Notes under the pieces: generated by a model
What the model was told of the DNA's origin: nothing
Seen by the model: the letters and a program-made list of their open reading frames with translations, nothing else
Databases searched by the model: none
NCBI RefSeq assembly: GCF_954871325.1
Contig: NC_088778.1
Location: 31,446,730-31,510,729 of the forward strand
Length of the DNA stretch: 64,000 nt
Direction: 5' to 3'
DNA from: Gordionus sp. m RMFG-2023
Lineage: Eukaryota > Nematomorpha > Gordioida > Chordodea > Parachordodidae
Shown here: piece after piece, positions 61,601-64,000 of the stretch
How positions within the stretch are numbered: the stretch's first letter is position 1
How the letters are laid out: each line of letters opens with the position of its first letter
Translations under genes and position numbers: made by a program

Positions 61601-63359
61601 CCAGCCAGGATAATCCCCTCTTCATTTGCCAGTCTCGATGTCACCCCCAATAGACTGTCCCAAAATACATCTTTCTCTTCTTCCCTTCTTCCAACCTGAG
61701 GAACATATGCCGAGATCATATTATATAATAGCTTTCTACCAATAATCATCTTGATAACCATTATCTGGTTGTCTAGCCTTCTCACTTCGACTACTTTGTC
61801 TACCAATTTCTCCGCAACCAATACCCCAACTCCAGCCTTACCATCATTACCTCCTTGCCAAAAGAATTTATACTTTTCGCTAGTCTTGCCAATCATTCTG
61901 GTCCCATTTCCTTTCCATCTAGTCTCCTGTATGCAGCACACATCTATATGTCTTCTGTGCAATACATCGACGACTTCTCCCGCTCTTCCCGTCATACTCC
62001 CAACATTCCATGTCGCGACCCTAACTCGATCACCCGTAAACTGGTTTCTCCACTTTTTATTAGGTCGTTTATGGCCGTCATAGGTTTCATTTTCATGAAT
62101 AGTGGTTCCACCAGGTTTCCCATCCTTCTTTTTGTCGTAGGCGGATGAGGAGGCCCACGGGGTACTTTGGGCTGTACCCCGCCCATGCTTTGTTGTAACC
62201 ATAGGGAAATTTTTGTAGCATGGTTTTTACAATCGGATGCCCTTCCTGACATCAACCTCTTTAAGTGGTTTTTACACCCCGTCGAGGAGACGGTGGTGAT
62301 CCTATTCTAGACCCAGATCACAGGGAACCTTTTAGACCTCCATTTGCCGCCAAAAGACGTTGCCACTCCCCCGCCACGATGAGGCTGAAGGTAGGATTTT
62401 GGGAGAGAGGTAGTATCTAATTTTATAAATTATCATATGACAATCTAGTAATTTTTACCAATATAGCGAATTATATACTTTACAGAAAACTATAAAATAT
62501 TAATAAGGACATCAGAAAATATCTTTTAAAGACATTGTGGGATAAATAATATGAAGATTAATTTTTAATATCATTTTTTATTTAAAATAAATAGATGGCG
62601 TTAAATAATTGAATGCATATTGTTGGTTTATTTATTATCAAGAGCATTGATTAGTAAAATTTGTTAAAATATTAAATGTAATACATTCTCTAACTGTCAA
62701 ATATGTCTGTAAAAGTGGAATTTTACTAGTATTTTGTAACGAATTCTATAAAATAGAGGAATATCAACTATATGCCTACTTGCTTTTTATAAATAAATAT
62801 CTTATATTTGTTTGGAATAAATTATTAGCAAGCTTTTATGTATATGTATATACAAGTAATTTATTATATTTTATATAAACTAATAAAAAATATATTTCAT
62901 ATTTGTTCCAGGCTTATTTTTCCTCCTCCCTTGTAAAAATATTTTATTACTATGTATAGACTAAGGTAACCCGGTCGAAGGTCGAGCACTGCCCAAAATT
63001 GGGTCTGGGGACGAAGCCCCAGAAATTTTTTTAATTCTCCCCTCCCCCTCTTAGGAAAATCCTGGCTACGCCTATGATCTCTACTATGGCCTAGTGAAGC
63101 TTTTAGTCTAAAAAGTTGAATTAAGCTTCTAAGTTAAGCCTCAACTTGAAGATTGATTCGAATACTTCTTAATAAAAAATATGGCTACGCTGTTTTATAG
63201 TTGACTAAAGTTAGGTAGTTTAACAACGCTAAATATACGGTATAATGACTATTTTATTTTTTTTAATTATTTTTTGAAGGGCCCTTTTTCGTTGGATAAC
63301 TATAATAAACCTGAATCGCATGACTTTCGACTCTGATGTTGGTTCGGATACCCCAATGG
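25419..63359 (+). CDS. Hillarin / LTD-1-like LIM and transglutaminase-like protein, 8 coding exons, 3' end outside the window
   Basis: Joined exons: 25419-25604, 25665-26258, 51686-51881, 52829-53072, 53837-54056, 57126-57242, 58256-58338, 63280-63359 (1720 nt, 573 codons plus one base). All junctions use GT-AG and the phases agree throughout (0,0,1,2,0,0,2). Domain order: LIM, an Asn-rich linker, two charged helical segments (DLEKRLRAEEDEMY..., LEKRMTIKRDREKDALSR), a basic/Gly linker, CLKAQLYSDPSIFEEID, and NSFTDLVRQLTRHCNTDVQK leading into RALFRWIT and DTPMG. This is the layout of hillarin (fly), LTD-1 (nematode) and KY-type peptidases, cytoskeleton-associated proteins near septins, epidermal or muscle junctions. 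The catalytic Cys/His/Asp lie beyond the window. Extra exons in the 25.4-kb intron cannot be excluded. Confidence 0.85.
25665..26258 (+). CDS. LIM gene coding exon 2: end of LIM and Asn-rich linker
   Basis: 198 codons after a 60-bp intron with acceptor AATTTAG. It begins VYCNNHVPKSLAGH and continues GGDAIGIRSALSAPRKGASYNEQIRGSD, the signature that follows the LIM domain in hillarin and LTD-1. The rest is a hydrophilic Asn/His/Ser-rich linker of about 130 residues, probably disordered. The A/T richness of the genome shows in its Asn and Lys content. The donor is GTAAAC at 26259, phase 0. Confidence 0.88.
26259..28960. other. Start of the 25.4-kb LIM-gene intron 2
   Basis: A (TA)n run lies at 26441-26474. 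At about 28440-28545 there is a partial arm of the 10546-type MITE (CGTTGAATTTAAATCAGCTGG, AAAATGGCGTG). The other repeats are not assigned and no exon is supported. Confidence 0.5.
28978..29175 (+). other. Exon-like GC-balanced stretch in intron 2
   Basis: About 190 bases stand out from the A/T background, open in one + frame from 28978 (containing CRSCPKIIQNMGQG and GDPKEGFYPTTKNINRN) and partly in the other two. A CCCGTAG acceptor lies at 28992-28998 and an ATCACAG acceptor near 29067. No family is recognised and no clean donor fits the phase, so it may be an exon, an old insert or a non-coding element. Confidence 0.3.
29740..30110. other. Unexplained GC-richer island in intron 2
   Basis: It has high C/G content for this window (CTCGGGACGCGTCGG, ATCGCCCGCCTC, GTATCCCCCGAGAAG). 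It holds a diverged direct repeat: GCACGGCTCCCTATAACGAA near 29773 and GCCGTGGCTCCTTTATAAAG near 30017. Short open pieces exist but no protein family is recognised. It may be a decayed gene or an unknown element. Confidence 0.35.
30340..30650. mobile_element. MITE family with AATGACATATAATAATAC ends, copy 2
   Basis: The left end AATGACATAATAATAATACC and right end CCTAGGTATTATTAACAT face each other. The inner motifs GATGGACCCGCCATTTTGG and AAAATGGCATTCCCAGCTG are inverted. It is in reverse orientation to copy 1. The 64-codon minus frame inside is chance. Confidence 0.8.
30853..31276. mobile_element. Compact Harbinger-like element (GTGCGCAC ends)
   Basis: The ends TATTGTGCACAAATTGAGCG and TTGTGCGCACTA are inverted, with the shared inner segments seen in the 45269 copy (TTATCGTCTGCTTTTTTATT, TTTGCACGAGGCCATT, GCTTGCAATGCAGC). 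The flanks TAA and TGA are consistent with a 3-bp duplication but not exact. Non-coding. Confidence 0.75.
31328..31505. mobile_element. TAGTGTTG hAT MITE, diverged short copy, 178 bp
   Basis: The right end TTTAATAACACTA is clear. The left end is eroded (TATTTATGTTTACC). An exact 8-bp target duplication GTTTTGGC flanks it (31320-31327, 31506-31513). Confidence 0.85.
32346..32568. mobile_element. TAGTGTTG hAT MITE, full copy
   Basis: Near-complete hairpin of about 220 bp. Each arm contains GGCTCGTTTTGAGCC or its near-match, then AAAAACGGCTAACTCAATATT, with its complement on the other side. The loop reads AGAAGGAACAAAGGTTTGG. The target duplication has eroded. A short (CTTT)n run follows at 32572-32594. 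Confidence 0.9.
33021..33408. mobile_element. GC-rich hAT-like element (GGGCGGG type)
   Basis: The left end TAGAGATCTACATTGAGCGG and right end CCGCCCATTGCAGACCTATA are inverted. The flanks ATCTGCAA and CTCTGCGA match at 6 of 8 positions, as an old 8-bp duplication would. GGGCGGGC-type blocks lie near both ends. Confidence 0.65.
34452..34614. mobile_element. TAGTGTTG hAT MITE, damaged copy
   Basis: It begins TAGTGTGGTTAAACGGC and keeps the interior (CAGAATAATATTACGCAAG, CGAGGCTTAGGCAATATTTT). It stops at ATATTGAGTTA without the right terminal arm. An internal part of the left arm is deleted. Confidence 0.8.
35500..35700. repeat. GTTCCGGTTT-type island
   Basis: Repeats of GTTTCGGTTCC, GAGTTCCGGTTTTC and TTTCCGGTTCC alternate with A/T, a milder version of the GC-rich hAT islands. 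The 94-codon minus-strand frame here (repeated Glu/Thr/Gly) is a product of the repeat. Confidence 0.45.
36293..36505. mobile_element. TAGTGTTG hAT MITE, full copy
   Basis: Complete hairpin, 213 bp, TAGTGTTGTTAAACGGCTCG to its complement. The flanks CTAAATAT and CTAAACAG match at 6 of 8. The loop lies in the opposite orientation to the 32346 copy. Confidence 0.92.
36610..36785. mobile_element. Solo arm related to the 55818 foldback element
   Basis: GATACGTGATATATAGCGCA, then GAGCTACGCTAGG and CCATCTAATTGGAA, then GAGCCCTCCACCCGTTTGTG align in order with an arm of the element at 55818-56858. No opposite arm is visible. Confidence 0.55.
37141..38272 (-). pseudogene. MULE-type transposase remnant with SWIM zinc finger (ZSWIM-like)
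   Basis: Two minus-strand frames (38266-37754 and 37689-37141) form consecutive parts of one protein, separated by a one-base shift in an A-rich run near 37754. The first holds MPLFILLVIDSHGQ, then VIIGDKDLAYRQALFESFP with the second catalytic Asp, IQICIFHVMRSFRR, and NNRCESMNQK with the expected Glu of the MULE DDE triad. The second holds a SWIM finger, Cys81-x-Cys83-x9-Cys93-x-His95 (CSCGFLSTILLPCRH). The N-terminus with the first Asp is missing. The frame opens just after an ATTCTTATAG at about 38270, so an upstream exon is possible. It lies antisense within the LIM-gene intron and is either a dead transposon or a ZSWIM3-like host gene copy. Confidence 0.75.
38300..38925. other. AT-rich sequence, no gene seen
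   Basis: T-rich runs and a CCCCCCACC patch near 38790. No frame or element end is supported. Confidence 0.5.
38930..39188. mobile_element. GC-rich hAT-like element
   Basis: The ends GGAGGTCCCCAAATGGC and GGTATAGCCGACCTCTA are inverted. The flanks AATCGATT and AATTGATT match at 7 of 8. Internal blocks CTGCCCGGTCCG and GCCCGGCCCGGTC face each other. Confidence 0.6.
39238..39450. mobile_element. TAGTRTTG MITE, diverged subfamily
   Basis: It begins TAGTATTGTTTAAAATGCGC and has the interior of the 23694 subfamily (ATTTTAGCCAATATAAATATTGTG). The right end is eroded. An 11-bp direct repeat ATAAGCTGGAC flanks it on both sides. Confidence 0.7.
39451..40380. other. GC-island fragments, no gene seen
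   Basis: GGGCCACGGCAGGTCGGGC near 39582 and CCGGGCATGTCC near 39861 are short pieces of the GC-rich type. A possible eroded TTGTTAAG-type MITE lies near 39902-40150 (GGCTAAAATCGGCTC, TAACCGGCTCAAAC). Confidence 0.4.
40380..40530 (+). other. Unassigned GC-balanced stretch
   Basis: Open in a 68-codon + frame that includes LSCGRNAIGWLRTPKC, with a G run at 40382-40390. It differs from its A/T surroundings, but no family and no splice sites fit convincingly. Confidence 0.2.
41045..41230. mobile_element. TAGTGTTG hAT MITE, copy with deleted right arm part
   Basis: TAGTGTTGTTAAAACGTCTC to AGCCGTTTAACAACACTA. The flanks TCATCCAT and TCACCCAC match at 6 of 8. The right arm has lost its GGCTC hairpin. 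Confidence 0.9.
41890..42100. mobile_element. Palindromic MITE with CAGCTG/GCCATTTT arms
   Basis: The arm CATAAGAATCAGCTGTCGAC-GCCATTTTA faces ATAAAATGGCGTCTACAGCTGATCC. Homology between the arms extends outward through TACATACAT and TATTTATTATTTAA for about 70 bp each side. It is related to the element at 47413 and shares the CAGCTG...GCCATTTT core with the 10546 family. Confidence 0.75.
42896..43120. mobile_element. TAGTGTTG hAT MITE with exact target duplication
   Basis: TGATGTTGTTAAATGGCTCG to GAGCTGTTTAACAACAGTA, 225 bp. An exact 8-bp target duplication GCCTAGAC flanks it (42888-42895, 43121-43128). Confidence 0.95.
43494..43716. mobile_element. TAGTGTTG hAT MITE, full copy
   Basis: Hairpin with both arms, 223 bp. 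The target duplication CTATGTTA (43486-43493) reappears after a CTA triplet at 43720-43727. The loop lies in the opposite orientation to the 42896 copy. Confidence 0.92.
43730..45150. other. AT-rich sequence with faint CCGGTT islands, no gene
   Basis: TCGGGTCGGTTTTAAC and AAACCGGGTTCGAAC near 44638-44672, and GGTTAACGGTTAATGCCGG near 45058-45078, are pieces of the CCGAACC-type elements. The short minus-strand frames at 44177-44547 are T/Phe-rich chance frames. Confidence 0.45.
45269..45832. mobile_element. Harbinger-like element inside the MITE, with a TTA duplication
   Basis: The ends TAGTGCGCACAAATTGAGCG and CGCTCAATTTGTTTGCACTA are inverted. Comparison with intact host copies shows that the host TTA is present on both sides (45266-45268, 45833-45835), the 3-bp duplication typical of PIF/Harbinger. 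Without the nested MITE it is about 400 bp. Non-coding. Confidence 0.85.
45524..45679. mobile_element. CAGAGTTG MITE with internal ATCTAGATAC repeats, 156 bp
   Basis: The ends CAGAGTTGTTAAAGGAT and ATCCTTTAACAACTCTG are perfect complements. The flanks AAATAAAG and AAAAAAAG match at 7 of 8, as for hAT. The interior is built of TATCTGTATCTAGAT units. It is the youngest of the three nested layers. Confidence 0.88.
46411..46895. mobile_element. AGTTACATTT-repeat element plus MITE fragment
   Basis: From CAGTGTTGTCAAAGACCC there are repeats of AGTTACATTTxAAAAAGTA (46441-46530). At 46780-46895 the right half of a TAGTGTTG MITE is seen (TCTGGCTAAAATATCGAG, TTTAGCAACACTA). The two may be one chimeric insertion. 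The 65-codon frame spanning the right side is chance. Confidence 0.5.
46900..47410. other. AT-rich sequence, no gene seen
   Basis: No element ends or coding frames are supported. Confidence 0.5.
47413..47651. mobile_element. Palindromic MITE related to the 41890 element
   Basis: The outer arms TGTATATATACTACTA and TGTAGTATATATACA face each other. Next inward are TGATTCATTAATTAAA against TTAATTAATGAATCG, then GTACATACGAGTCAGCTG against CAGCTGATTCCTATGTAT. Non-coding. Confidence 0.8.
48435..48592 (+). CDS. Candidate exon, weakly MSANTD/Harbinger-Myb-like (partial)
   Basis: About 52 codons are open between a TTTAAG acceptor (ending near 48434) and a strong GTAGGG donor (48593). The reading is protein-like: it contains WDRVTGKEIEEINVNATAEL and GGGGTITDLEKKRLWAMDAE. 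A W..I...N segment followed by a GGG...LTxLE segment recalls the end of Myb/SANT-like domains in Harbinger accessory proteins and their domesticated relatives, but the match is faint. The ends (phase 0 in, phase 2 out) do not join directly to the flanking LIM-gene exons (both phase 0). The opposite strand is also open for about 60 codons. Confidence 0.35.
49148..49485. mobile_element. MITE family with AATGACATATAATAATAC ends, copy 3
   Basis: GTATAATAATGCCTAGACTG at the left and CTAGATATTATTATATGTCATTG at the right. The middle AAGAATTGCCTGATCATAGA segment and the inverted CAGCTGGGGACGCCATTTTT / AAAATGGCGGGTCCAGCTG arms are shared with copies 1 and 2. The 80-codon frame over it is chance. Confidence 0.85.
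50211..50454. mobile_element. MITE with GGCCTCATTTATAGTAAACG ends
   Basis: Perfect inverted ends of at least 22 bp, starting GGCCTCATTTATAGTAAACG and finishing with the exact complement. The flanks TAG and TAA allow a 3-bp duplication. Internal GCGTTATT motifs recur. It is a single copy in the window. Confidence 0.85.
51041..51335. repeat. Tandem duplication, period about 152 bp
   Basis: Two units beginning AAACTAACCCTAATCACACGGC share GGCCCTTAGATTGACCAATA, AAATCGACCAATxGAAATAAGG and the ending ACCACAAGCCTxCGGAG. They lie 350 bp upstream of LIM-gene exon 3. Confidence 0.85.
51686..51881 (+). CDS. LIM gene coding exon 3: charged helix
   Basis: Acceptor AAATAG, then DYESQIDLEKRLRAEEDE and FKEEFHKALAELREKFEQ, a Glu/Lys/Arg-rich helical segment that matches the helical region after the LIM linker in hillarin and LTD-1. 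Ends one base into a codon at a GTAAAA donor (phase 1). Codons are markedly GC-richer than exon 2. Confidence 0.85.
52385..52605. mobile_element. Fragment of the Harbinger-like element, reverse orientation
   Basis: AATAAGAACGCAGACGATAA through CGTAAACGCTCAATTTGTGC is the complement of the left third of the 45269 element. The other end is missing. It lies between LIM-gene exons 3 and 4. Confidence 0.8.
52829..53072 (+). CDS. LIM gene coding exon 4: Ser/Pro linker and second helix
   Basis: Acceptor CATCACCAG restores the codon begun in exon 3. It runs through a Ser/Pro-rich stretch (PSPSNSPISN) and then LEKRMTIKRDREKDALSR and YERTEAARLMENHASQML, the second conserved helix of the family. Ends two bases into a codon at a GTACAT donor. 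Confidence 0.85.
53837..54056 (+). CDS. LIM gene coding exon 5: basic/Gly linker
   Basis: Acceptor AAAATCAG. One base completes an Arg codon, then TTLRSRKKLLKGDNDAGH, a Gly-rich run (GTGGGGRRKG) and LDVFENLPLAKNAPVD follow. The donor is taken as GTTTAT at 54057 because only that choice gives phase 0, as exon 6 requires. Linker sequence is poorly conserved in the family, so support is frame and phase rather than homology. Confidence 0.6.
54325..54526. mobile_element. TAGTGTTG hAT MITE with exact target duplication
   Basis: 202 bp. TAGTGTTGTTAAACGGCTCG at the left; the right arm has lost its GGCTC part but ends GTTTAACAACACTA. An exact 8-bp duplication AGTTTTAC flanks it (54317-54324, 54527-54534). 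It lies in LIM-gene intron 5. Confidence 0.95.
55818..56858. mobile_element. Foldback element with arms of more than 300 bp
   Basis: The left arm (about 55818-56184) and right arm (about 56545-56858) are complements of each other, diverged with indels. They start TACGTGATTGTAAGC and include ATAGCGGAACTACGCTT, CCTAAGAG...GTCCACAAAT and TAAAAGTGGCGCC. The 360-bp loop holds an 82-codon frame without recognisable motifs. No clear target duplication was found. The element lies in LIM-gene intron 5. Confidence 0.85.
57126..57242 (+). CDS. LIM gene coding exon 6
   Basis: 39 codons, phase 0 at both ends, acceptor CTTTTAG and donor GTTTAT. It contains PKPPKCLKAQLYSDPS and IFEEIDQRAIN, the conserved segment preceding the transglutaminase-like domain in hillarin and KY-type proteins. 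Confidence 0.88.
58005..58216. mobile_element. CGTTGGTTAAA MITE, distant relative of the TAGTGTTG family
   Basis: The ends CGTTGGTTAAAAAGCTCGA and TCGAGCAATTTAACCAACG are inverted. The interior TTTTAGTCCAAATAATATTA resembles the 23694 subfamily. No target duplication was found. It lies 40 bp upstream of LIM-gene exon 7. Confidence 0.7.
58256..58338 (+). CDS. LIM gene coding exon 7
   Basis: 83 bp, acceptor TATTCAG and donor GTTTTT. It encodes IASKNQNSFTDLVRQLTR and HCNTDVQKA plus two bases of an Arg codon. The NSFTDLVRQLT motif followed by RA(L/I)FRWI in the next exon is characteristic of the family. Confidence 0.9.
58977..59480 (-). pseudogene. LINE ORF part 3: C-terminal region
   Basis: The true frame resumes after a second frameshift near 59440-59460. 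SILTNKKVSLKLKGKVY, GGETWAMKAIHEAKLERT, RMVRWMCGVSLRERKTSK, RLRWFGHVERM and GRPKMTW are the standard C-terminal signature of this RTE group. It ends at 58977, followed by about 40 bp of 3' sequence and the GAA tail. Confidence 0.92.
59420..60577 (-). pseudogene. LINE ORF part 2: reverse transcriptase and zinc finger
   Basis: 385 codons continuing from part 1 after a frame change. Reverse-transcriptase motifs: YYAFVDLEKAFDRVPR (about 118-133), LHQGSVLRSPLLF (about 180), YADD at 213-216 with LVLMANSEGEL, and GLKMNASKTKVM. A PHD-like finger follows (Cys269, Cys272, Cys283, Cys286, His291, Cys294) with further CxxC after it. HQGSVLRSPL has one residue more than the usual GSVLSPL, which may also impair the enzyme. 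The last residues after REMSSIL are out of frame. Confidence 0.92.
60580..62202 (-). pseudogene. LINE ORF part 1: AP endonuclease and N-terminal reverse-transcriptase region
   Basis: 540 codons. Endonuclease motifs: ATWNVGSMTGRAGEVV (Asn66), CCIQETRWKG (Glu93), LAGDLNGHVG (Asp202, Asn204), KSVVDYLLLRR (Asp269) and NQHRLVVGDL (His296), the full catalytic set of the exonuclease III-like fold. It ends in KKMKKGKASGL, where RTE proteins continue into DGMVSEMFK; here a frameshift gives an immediate stop. A preceding untranslated leader carries the CTTAAAGAGGTTGATGTCAG segment. Confidence 0.92.
63280..63359 (+). CDS. LIM gene coding exon 8: start of the transglutaminase-like domain
   Basis: 80 bp, acceptor TTTTTGAAG and donor GTTTAT at 63360. 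One base completes the Arg codon of exon 7, giving RALFRWITIINLNRMTF and SDVGSDTPMG, the conserved opening of the domain (RALFRWI and GDTPMG in relatives). It ends one base into the next Gly codon (phase 1), and relatives continue LLRGIKYG. The next exon was not found before 64000. Confidence 0.92.
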
Positions 63360-63360
63360 G

Positions 63361-64000
63361 TTTATTTTTTTTAATGAAGAAGATAATTTTTCTAATACAT
63401 CGAATCGGTTAAATGGTGGAAGAAAATGGAACATTTCCTTATCCTTAACCCTTTACATTTAAGCGCTTCCGACCATATATTCTATTATAATTTATTACAT
63501 CGGTTAAGTAGTGCATCGTAACCCCTATTTATGATATCGTTAAATTAATATTCATTAGCCCATTTTTAATCAAAAATTTATTTTTTAAAATATGTATTAT
63601 CTCCTTTAAAAATAATATAGATTTTGCAAAAATGTTATATATCTATGATTATCTAGAAAAATGGATTGAGAATATTTTGTAATATGATTTTTTTGTGCCC
63701 AATCATTTGAGTGCATGGTTTTTGTCTCTTCCTAGCTCAGACGAGAACCATATGGATAAAATTTAATATTATGAAATTTCCTCATTATTGTTAAAAAATC
63801 TTAATATCAAATGATTATTAAAAATAAATTTTACACTTTCGAATCAATAGTTCGGTAACGGACAATGACATATAATAAATTTAATTATAATAAATATGAT
63901 GCCTATAAGAAATTTAAAAGGGAAAAAGACATTATTTATTTTTGCGATAATTAATATGTTTGCCTTTCGTTTATTTTTTGGAGTTTTGATATTAAAAAAA
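63361..64000. other. LIM-gene intron 8, no exon seen
   Basis: A/T-rich. I searched for the conserved LLRGIKYG continuation and found nothing in any + frame, so the gene must continue beyond the window. Confidence 0.5.

Larger units (their letters stand above)
58939..62411 (-). mobile_element. RTE-type LINE, about 3.5 kb, recently decayed
   Basis: A non-LTR element on the minus strand with a 5' leader (62411-62203), AP endonuclease, reverse transcriptase, zinc finger and C-terminal region, ending in a short (GAA)n tail at 58956-58939. Copy 1 of the host hAT element shows the empty site: ACAGTATATCTAATTTTAT. The flanks AGTATATCT (58930-58938) and AGTATCT (62412-62418) are a likely short target duplication. 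Two frameshifts split the frame, so it is dead or nearly so. The length and EN-RT order fit RTE. Confidence 0.92.
58453..63076. mobile_element. hAT element, copy 2 of the CATAGGCGTAGCC family, interrupted by a LINE
   Basis: The ends CATAGGCGTAGCCA and TGGCTACGCCTATG have an exact 8-bp target duplication ATCTCTAC (58445-58452, 63077-63084). It is the reverse complement of copy 1 at 17891-19062. Removing the LINE leaves about 1.15 kb, matching copy 1. It lies in LIM-gene intron 7. Confidence 0.95.

Noticed and set aside
59098-62148. Several + strand frames within the LINE
   Set aside because: They are antisense shadows of the minus-strand endonuclease and reverse transcriptase.

Overview
This is a very AT-rich window (by eye roughly three quarters A+T, not counted) from an intron-rich eukaryotic nuclear genome, almost certainly an invertebrate animal. 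The evidence is a spliced LIM plus transglutaminase-like gene of the hillarin / LTD-1 / kyphoscoliosis-peptidase family, rhodopsin-like seven-helix receptors, an RTE-type LINE with an AP endonuclease, and many hAT, PIF/Harbinger and MULE remnants. I cannot name the phylum. No tRNA, rRNA or CRISPR array was seen.

Left part (1-20.8 kb). The first 2 kb hold a tandem array of roughly 265-bp units interrupted by one exon-like stretch (1217-1337). A decayed hAT transposon (3.45-5.3 kb) and a (GAAA)n array of about 400 bp follow. Two intronless paralogous receptor genes (6908-8041 and 16452-17573, both +) lie 9.5 kb apart. Their 5' and 3' flanks are also homologous. A third copy of the upstream flank at 20.56-20.82 kb has lost its gene at a transposon boundary. 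The block upstream of the second receptor (11.69-12.27 plus 15.85-16.34 kb) is repeated at 19.33-20.82 kb without a 3.6-kb transposon cluster, so the repeat preserves an approximate empty site.

Right part (25.4 kb to the end). Eight coding exons can be placed on the + strand from conserved residues, splice sites and matching phases: 25419-25604, 25665-26258, 51686-51881, 52829-53072, 53837-54056, 57126-57242, 58256-58338 and 63280-63359. They encode a LIM domain, an Asn-rich linker, two charged helical segments, and the linker and beginning of the transglutaminase-like domain. The gene runs off the window before the usual catalytic Cys/His/Asp. Its second intron is 25.4 kb and holds a MULE/SWIM-type transposase remnant and a dense field of miniature transposons. 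Its seventh intron holds an RTE-type LINE inserted in a hAT element.

Mobile DNA dominates. Several families have target-site duplications that can be read directly: (a) a hairpin hAT MITE ending TAGTGTTG...CAACACTA with 8-bp duplications, in about a dozen copies and fragments; (b) a 1.17-kb hAT element with 14-bp ends CATAGGCGTAGCCA and exact 8-bp duplications at two sites; (c) a hAT-type element with GC-rich CCGAACC repeats, with one exact 8-bp duplication; (d) a Harbinger-like element with a 3-bp TTA duplication; and (e) a MITE near 45.5 kb lying inside (d), which itself lies inside (a), a readable three-step insertion order.
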